A stretch of 64,000 bases of DNA from Bdellovibrio sp. UBA4095 (GTDB lineage: Bacteria; Bdellovibrionota; Bdellovibrionia; Bdellovibrionales; Bdellovibrionaceae): NCBI GenBank assembly GCA_002381805.1, contig DFXZ01000004.1:1-64000 (forward strand), read 5' to 3'. Position numbers and translations under genes: made by a program. This document shows, piece by piece, positions 60,471-64,000 of the stretch (the first letter of the stretch is position 1; each line of letters begins with the position of its first letter). Under the pieces are notes generated by a model. The model saw nothing but the letters and a program-made list of their open reading frames with translations. It did no database searches and was not told the origin of the DNA.

Positions 60471-62066
60471 CTACTTCTGAGCTTTTTTCTGAGACGTGCC
60501 TCTTATATTTTTAGATCGCTTCTTGGGGGCGATCTTTTTCGCATTCTTCTCTGCCATGCTTTCAAGCGAACTTAAACCTCTATAAATAGGACCGGTAGGC
60601 GAAGGCAAGGGCTCCAAAGCCATTTTATACTGAGCCTTTCGAATCGGCTTAAAGCTAAACCTCTTGCGTTGGTATCCGGCCTTATCGACTTCGATTTGGT
60701 AAACCTTGTTCTTACTCATCTTCATTGTGAAAGGAGAAACAAAGTCAACCGGCTGACCATCGATAGAAACGCGAGCATTGGGAGGTTCCGAAAAAAAAGT
60801 GACCTCGACATTTGATGAAGCAAACAATCTTCCAAACTTGGCAACAATGCCGACACCAAAGTAAGTGATCACTCCAGCGCTTAAAACCATCATCGCTAGA
60901 TTTCGCCAGGACAAGTCATGGTTGACACTTCTGACAACCCTTCTCATCGGCAATGGTTTCCGTGGACGGACCGGAATCGAGGTGTAGGTCGTTACTGGCT
61001 TTTTTAGGTGAGTATTTAGCGGGACTGTGGGCCGCTCGATAATTTTCTGAGTCAGTACGGTTTTTTCAGCTAAGATAGGCTTCTGTGCAGGCGCCTGCCC
61101 TGGTGGCTTTGCCGCAAACTCTTGCAGCGACTTTCCATACTTGTCCGCAAACAGATCTTTTAAGTATACGGCGCAATCAATATGCGAATACATCGGGAAT
61201 TCTCTATTAAGAAACAATTGGATGTCTCTTGCGAGGTCCTGAGCACTGGCATACCGACTATTTCTGTCGTGATGTAAAAGCTTTTCAAGAAAAGGCGCCA
61301 TGACCTTAAGGCCTTCGGTCTCGTCAAAATTTAAACTCTGCAGGCGATACTCTCGAACCTGCTTTCGAACTTCATCGACTGTTTTACCCGCAAAGAATCG
61401 ACGGTTAGCAAGCAACTCCCAGAAAATAATTCCTAGTGAAAACAAGTCAGTTCGCTGATCAATGTCCTCATTACGAACCTGCTCGGGACTCATGTAAACG
61501 ACCTTACCCTTGACCATTCCGTGCCGAGTATGACTGCGCACAGCTGTCGCTTTGGCAATTCCGAAGTCGATCACCTTCACGTCACCTTCAAAGTTCAGCA
61601 TGATATTTTGCGGGCTGATGTCTCGATGAATCAACTTCAAGATATCACCCGTATTTGGATCGGCGGCATTGTATGCATAATCCAAAGCCGTCGCCACTTT
61701 CGTGATAATATACAATGCCATTGGCAACGGAATAAACTGATTATGATCACGAAGGAACGACAACAACTCACGCAAGGAAATTCCGTTAATGTACTCCATG
61801 ACCAGATAGGCTTGGTTATTCACCATACCGAAATCGTACACTTGCACAATATTTTGATGGTTCAAACAGCTGCCAACACGGATTTCATCCAAGAACATTT
61901 GGCACAGATCCGGACTGTCTAGGTAATCCGGTAAGGTGCGCTTTAAGGCCACTAACTTTCCCTCTGGAGTCAGCGATGACCACGAACGCGCCAAGAAGAC
62001 TTCTGCCATTCCCCCGACCGCTACGAGCTTTAAAATTTCATAGTTATTCACCGACGTTGGTTTCAC
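60471..62066 (-). CDS. Ser/Thr protein kinase with C-terminal PEGA domain
   Basis: A 531-aa membrane-bound eukaryotic-type kinase. The kinase domain (about residues 8-275) has a glycine loop VAVGGMAEVFLA, Lys42 in VALKRTL, the C-helix Glu in LDEIRVG, catalytic HRDISPQNIMLN (147-158), VIDFGIA (165-171) and YMSPEQ. It should be active. A juxtamembrane basic region, one membrane helix (about 388-410) and an extracytoplasmic PEGA domain (about 425-490; NARVSIDGQPV, VDKAGYQRKRF) follow. The start is GTG without a good Shine-Dalgarno, so it is uncertain. FHA proteins encoded in this window (GltG-like and the sigma-54 activator) are plausible partners by inference. Confidence 0.93.
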   Translation of the reverse strand: MKPTSVNNYEILKLVAVGGMAEVFLARSWSSLTPEGKLVALKRTLPDYLDSPDLCQMFLDEIRVGSCLNHQNIVQVYDFGMVNNQAYLVMEYINGISLRELLSFLRDHNQFIPLPMALYIITKVATALDYAYNAADPNTGDILKLIHRDISPQNIMLNFEGDVKVIDFGIAKATAVRSHTRHGMVKGKVVYMSPEQVRNEDIDQRTDLFSLGIIFWELLANRRFFAGKTVDEVRKQVREYRLQSLNFDETEGLKVMAPFLEKLLHHDRNSRYASAQDLARDIQLFLNREFPMYSHIDCAVYLKDLFADKYGKSLQEFAAKPPGQAPAQKPILAEKTVLTQKIIERPTVPLNTHLKKPVTTYTSIPVRPRKPLPMRRVVRSVNHDLSWRNLAMMVLSAGVITYFGVGIVAKFGRLFASSNVEVTFFSEPPNARVSIDGQPVDFVSPFTMKMSKNKVYQIEVDKAGYQRKRFSFKPIRKAQYKMALEPLPSPTGPIYRGLSSLESMAEKNAKKIAPKKRSKNIRGTSQKKAQK

Positions 62067-62195
62067 ATTAAAACAAACGGAAGTATTGAATCAAAACTGA
62101 ATACCAGTTGTGTTTCTTACTGCGAGGTAATCTTCGGATTGTCTCGCTTTGAAACGCTTCAGGACCAAGGTCGCCGACTGTTCAAGTGGAACAGA

Positions 62196-63470
62196 CTAAA
62201 TTTTGTTCAGAGCTTCCTCGAGATCTCCAATGATGTCTCTGGAATTCTCTAAGCCTATACTTAAGCGAATCGCTCTCGGGTCGATCCCACTTTCGCCGCG
62301 TTTGTCATCTGGAATCGCCGAGTGGGTCATAAAACCCGGGACCTCTATTAATGTTTTTACAAGCCCTAAACTGACGGCCAAGGTGATCGAATATGAATTC
62401 TTAGCGATATCATCAACGAACTTTTGGCACTTCTTCATATTCCCTTTTAGTTGGAATGAAATCATTGTTCCGGGAGAAAAATCCCCCTCGGGAGACACAA
62501 GATATTTTTTCGCGAGTTTGAATTGAGAATGTGACTTCAGGCCCGGATAGGTCACTGACTCAATCTTGGGATGCTTTTCCAAAAACTGTGCGACTTTTAA
62601 AGCCGTGCTTTGTTGTTGCTCGAAACGCACGGCTTGCGTGGAAATTCCGTACACCAGAATGTGCCATGCTGAATAAGGATGAATAATCGCGCCAAAATCT
62701 TTTCGAGCCATTCTTAACAGGCCCTCAAAAGCTTTCGGAGCAATCACAGCGCCGCCCATCTCGGTGCCAAAGCCAGAGATATTTTTAGTCAAACTTTGAA
62801 TGACAAAATCGACCCCCCATTCGATCGGCCGAAGCGCCCATGGTGTCGGAAAGGTATTATCGACGACAGTGTAGGTCTTACGATCTGCTCCGCGTTTTTT
62901 ATTCGCCTGCTTGACGAGGCCCGTGATCTTTTCAAGATCGGCAATTTCCAGAATTGGATTCGAGACAGACTCAAAGTAAACCACTCGTGTTGCTGGGTCC
63001 GCCAGATGATCTTCCAAAACTTTAAAGTCGTTGATATCTATCATATGATTTTCGATATCCAGACGAGGCAGCCAATTTTTCAAAAGACTGTAGGTACATC
63101 CGTACAATGTTTTATGGGCGACGACTTTGTCACCAGCTTTTAACAGAGTCATCAGGGTGGAAGAAATGGCTCCCATGCCGCTTCCAAAAGTAATGGCACA
63201 CTCGCCCTTTTCCAGCAACGCCAGCTGGTCCTCCAGCATTTTTGTCGTCGGCTCTTCCAAACGATCGTAAATCCAAATCGGCTTTTCTGTGGGTGCACCA
63301 AAGGTACTAAAACCTTCCGCTCCTCGTCCCAAGGATTCCAAGCGAAATGTCGTCGAGGCAGTCATCGGCGGAATCAAATGATGAGAAAACTCCCATGACT
63401 TCGAAAGAAATTCTCCATGAATAGCCTGGGTGCGTGGTGATTTCGTCGACTTCACTTTTGATTTAGCCAT
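62196..63470 (-). CDS. Cys/Met metabolism PLP-dependent lyase or sulfhydrylase
   Basis: A 424-aa PLP enzyme of the cystathionine gamma-synthase/lyase, methionine gamma-lyase and O-acetylhomoserine sulfhydrylase group. The PLP phosphate region FGSGMGAISSTLMTLLKAGD (seen as GSGMGAISSTL), the Asp of TVVDNTF and the Schiff-base Lys in SLTKNISGFGTEMGG are present. The C-terminal part has RLSIGLENSRDIIGDLEEAL. Substrate type cannot be fixed from these motifs. AAGGAT precedes the ATG. It is flanked by the kinase gene and sfsA and looks monocistronic. Confidence 0.92.
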   Translation of the reverse strand: MAKSKVKSTKSPRTQAIHGEFLSKSWEFSHHLIPPMTASTTFRLESLGRGAEGFSTFGAPTEKPIWIYDRLEEPTTKMLEDQLALLEKGECAITFGSGMGAISSTLMTLLKAGDKVVAHKTLYGCTYSLLKNWLPRLDIENHMIDINDFKVLEDHLADPATRVVYFESVSNPILEIADLEKITGLVKQANKKRGADRKTYTVVDNTFPTPWALRPIEWGVDFVIQSLTKNISGFGTEMGGAVIAPKAFEGLLRMARKDFGAIIHPYSAWHILVYGISTQAVRFEQQQSTALKVAQFLEKHPKIESVTYPGLKSHSQFKLAKKYLVSPEGDFSPGTMISFQLKGNMKKCQKFVDDIAKNSYSITLAVSLGLVKTLIEVPGFMTHSAIPDDKRGESGIDPRAIRLSIGLENSRDIIGDLEEALNKI

Positions 63471-63594
63471 ATCCTTGCCTCACTTTATACTTGGACAAAA
63501 TAGAGCACAAATTCTACCGCAAGGAAAGAAAAGTCCCACCCATTACAGAGGATTAAATACCGAGTTGCGTAAACCGAGAGCGCCTACAGATCGA

Positions 63595-64000
63595 CTAAAG
63601 CAGCACGGGCAATCGGCGATCGGTTAGCTCCACGCCTTCAGGATGAAGATCCACAACGATTGGAGAAATTATCAGACCTTTTAAATGAGCTTCTCTAAGC
63701 AGGCGGCCATATTCTGGATCGATATGATCTGCAGGACTAAAAACTGAACAGTCATTTCTCTGAACAGTAAATATGATTTCCGCCGTATGTCCTTGATCGA
63801 TCAAAGACATGAGTTCCCGGAGATGCTTCTGTCCCCGTTCGGTCACTGCATCGGGAAATTGCGCAGCGACCCCGTCCGCCAGCGTGACATTCTTGACCTC
63901 GATATAATGTGCTTTCGTCAGATCCTTTTTGAACAAAGCGAAATCAAGCCGTGTTTCCTTTGAAATCTTATATTCGGCCTTCACCTCGTCAAAGTGTGAC
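63595..64000 (-). CDS. sfsA: SfsA-family protein (partial, runs off the right edge)
   Basis: The C-terminal 135 residues of SfsA, a DNA-binding/nuclease-fold protein first linked to maltose regulation. The diagnostic blocks are TRLDFAL, IEVKNVTLADGVAAQFPDAV (partly: IEVKNVTLA, FPDAVTERGQKHL), and FSPADHIDPEYGRLLREA. The frame is open to the end of the window with no stop, so the true start lies beyond 64000; an internal GTG at 63982-63984 should not be taken as the start. Full-length SfsA is about 235 aa. Some 125 bases separate it from the PLP gene on the same strand. Confidence 0.93.
   Translation of the reverse strand, partial: SHFDEVKAEYKISKETRLDFALFKKDLTKAHYIEVKNVTLADGVAAQFPDAVTERGQKHLRELMSLIDQGHTAEIIFTVQRNDCSVFSPADHIDPEYGRLLREAHLKGLIISPIVVDLHPEGVELTDRRLPVLL

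Noticed and set aside
62178..62194. CTGTTC/GAACAG hairpin after the PLP lyase gene
   Set aside because: It has only 6 bp and no T-run in the direction of the gene; probably chance.

Overview
The window looks like a chromosomal segment of a Bdellovibrio-type predatory bacterium (Bdellovibrionota). The main reasons are a contiguous set of genes resembling the Agl-Glt gliding machinery of Myxococcus, a pilM-N-O-P-Q cluster, and repeated lipoprotein, TPR, FHA and PEGA-kinase genes. Base composition is moderate, and TTG and GTG start codons behind good Shine-Dalgarno sites are common. I recognise no phage, transposon or CRISPR sequence. All but five of the protein genes are on the minus strand, mostly in tightly packed operons with ATGA, TTGA or TAATG overlaps.

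Layout. 1-400: rRNA-type leader and promoter reading off the left edge, tRNA-Ala(UGC), and a strong hairpin. 0.4-2.8 kb: a hypothetical gene, a cupin and rarA. 2.8-9.5 kb: type IV pilus genes pilM, N, O, P, Q, a lipoprotein and the prepilin peptidase. 9.5-17.7 kb: pyrB, carA, an unknown gene, carB, a PhnD-like binding protein and an ABC-2 exporter, all overlapping or nearly so. 17.8-26.9 kb: three signal peptidases in tandem, lepA, metK, hpf, rpoN, lptB and an apparent LptC-LptA fusion. 27.0-38.4 kb: aglS, Q, R and gltG to gltA/B in one uninterrupted block. 38.4-46.5 kb: KDO and CTP synthesis genes (kdsC, kdsD, pyrG, kdsB) and engB, with an NHEJ module (ku plus a LigD split in two ORFs) between kdsC and kdsD. 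46.6-64 kb: an FHA-type sigma-54 activator, a FliL-like membrane protein, polA, ftsB, eno, an orphan CpaF/TadA ATPase group, a DsbA-like lipoprotein, a HEPN protein, an L,D-transpeptidase, a PEGA Ser/Thr kinase, a PLP lyase and the 3' part of sfsA.

How the genes fit together. Much of the segment serves the envelope: pili for surface or prey contact, the Agl motor with its periplasmic and outer-membrane Glt path for gliding, LPS transport with KDO supply, several signal peptidases and a wall-modifying L,D-transpeptidase. rpoN and an FHA-coupled sigma-54 activator suggest signalled control.

The most unusual items are in the NHEJ module. The LigD phosphoesterase ORF ends at an in-frame A AAA AAG heptamer inside a nine-A run, directly before its stop. 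A -1 shift there enters the ligase-polymerase ORF and would give a canonical full-length LigD. Upstream, the Shine-Dalgarno site of ku lies inside a perfect 8-bp inverted repeat. No wholly new multi-gene system is proven here; the NHEJ control signals and the compact Agl-Glt locus are the best candidates for follow-up.
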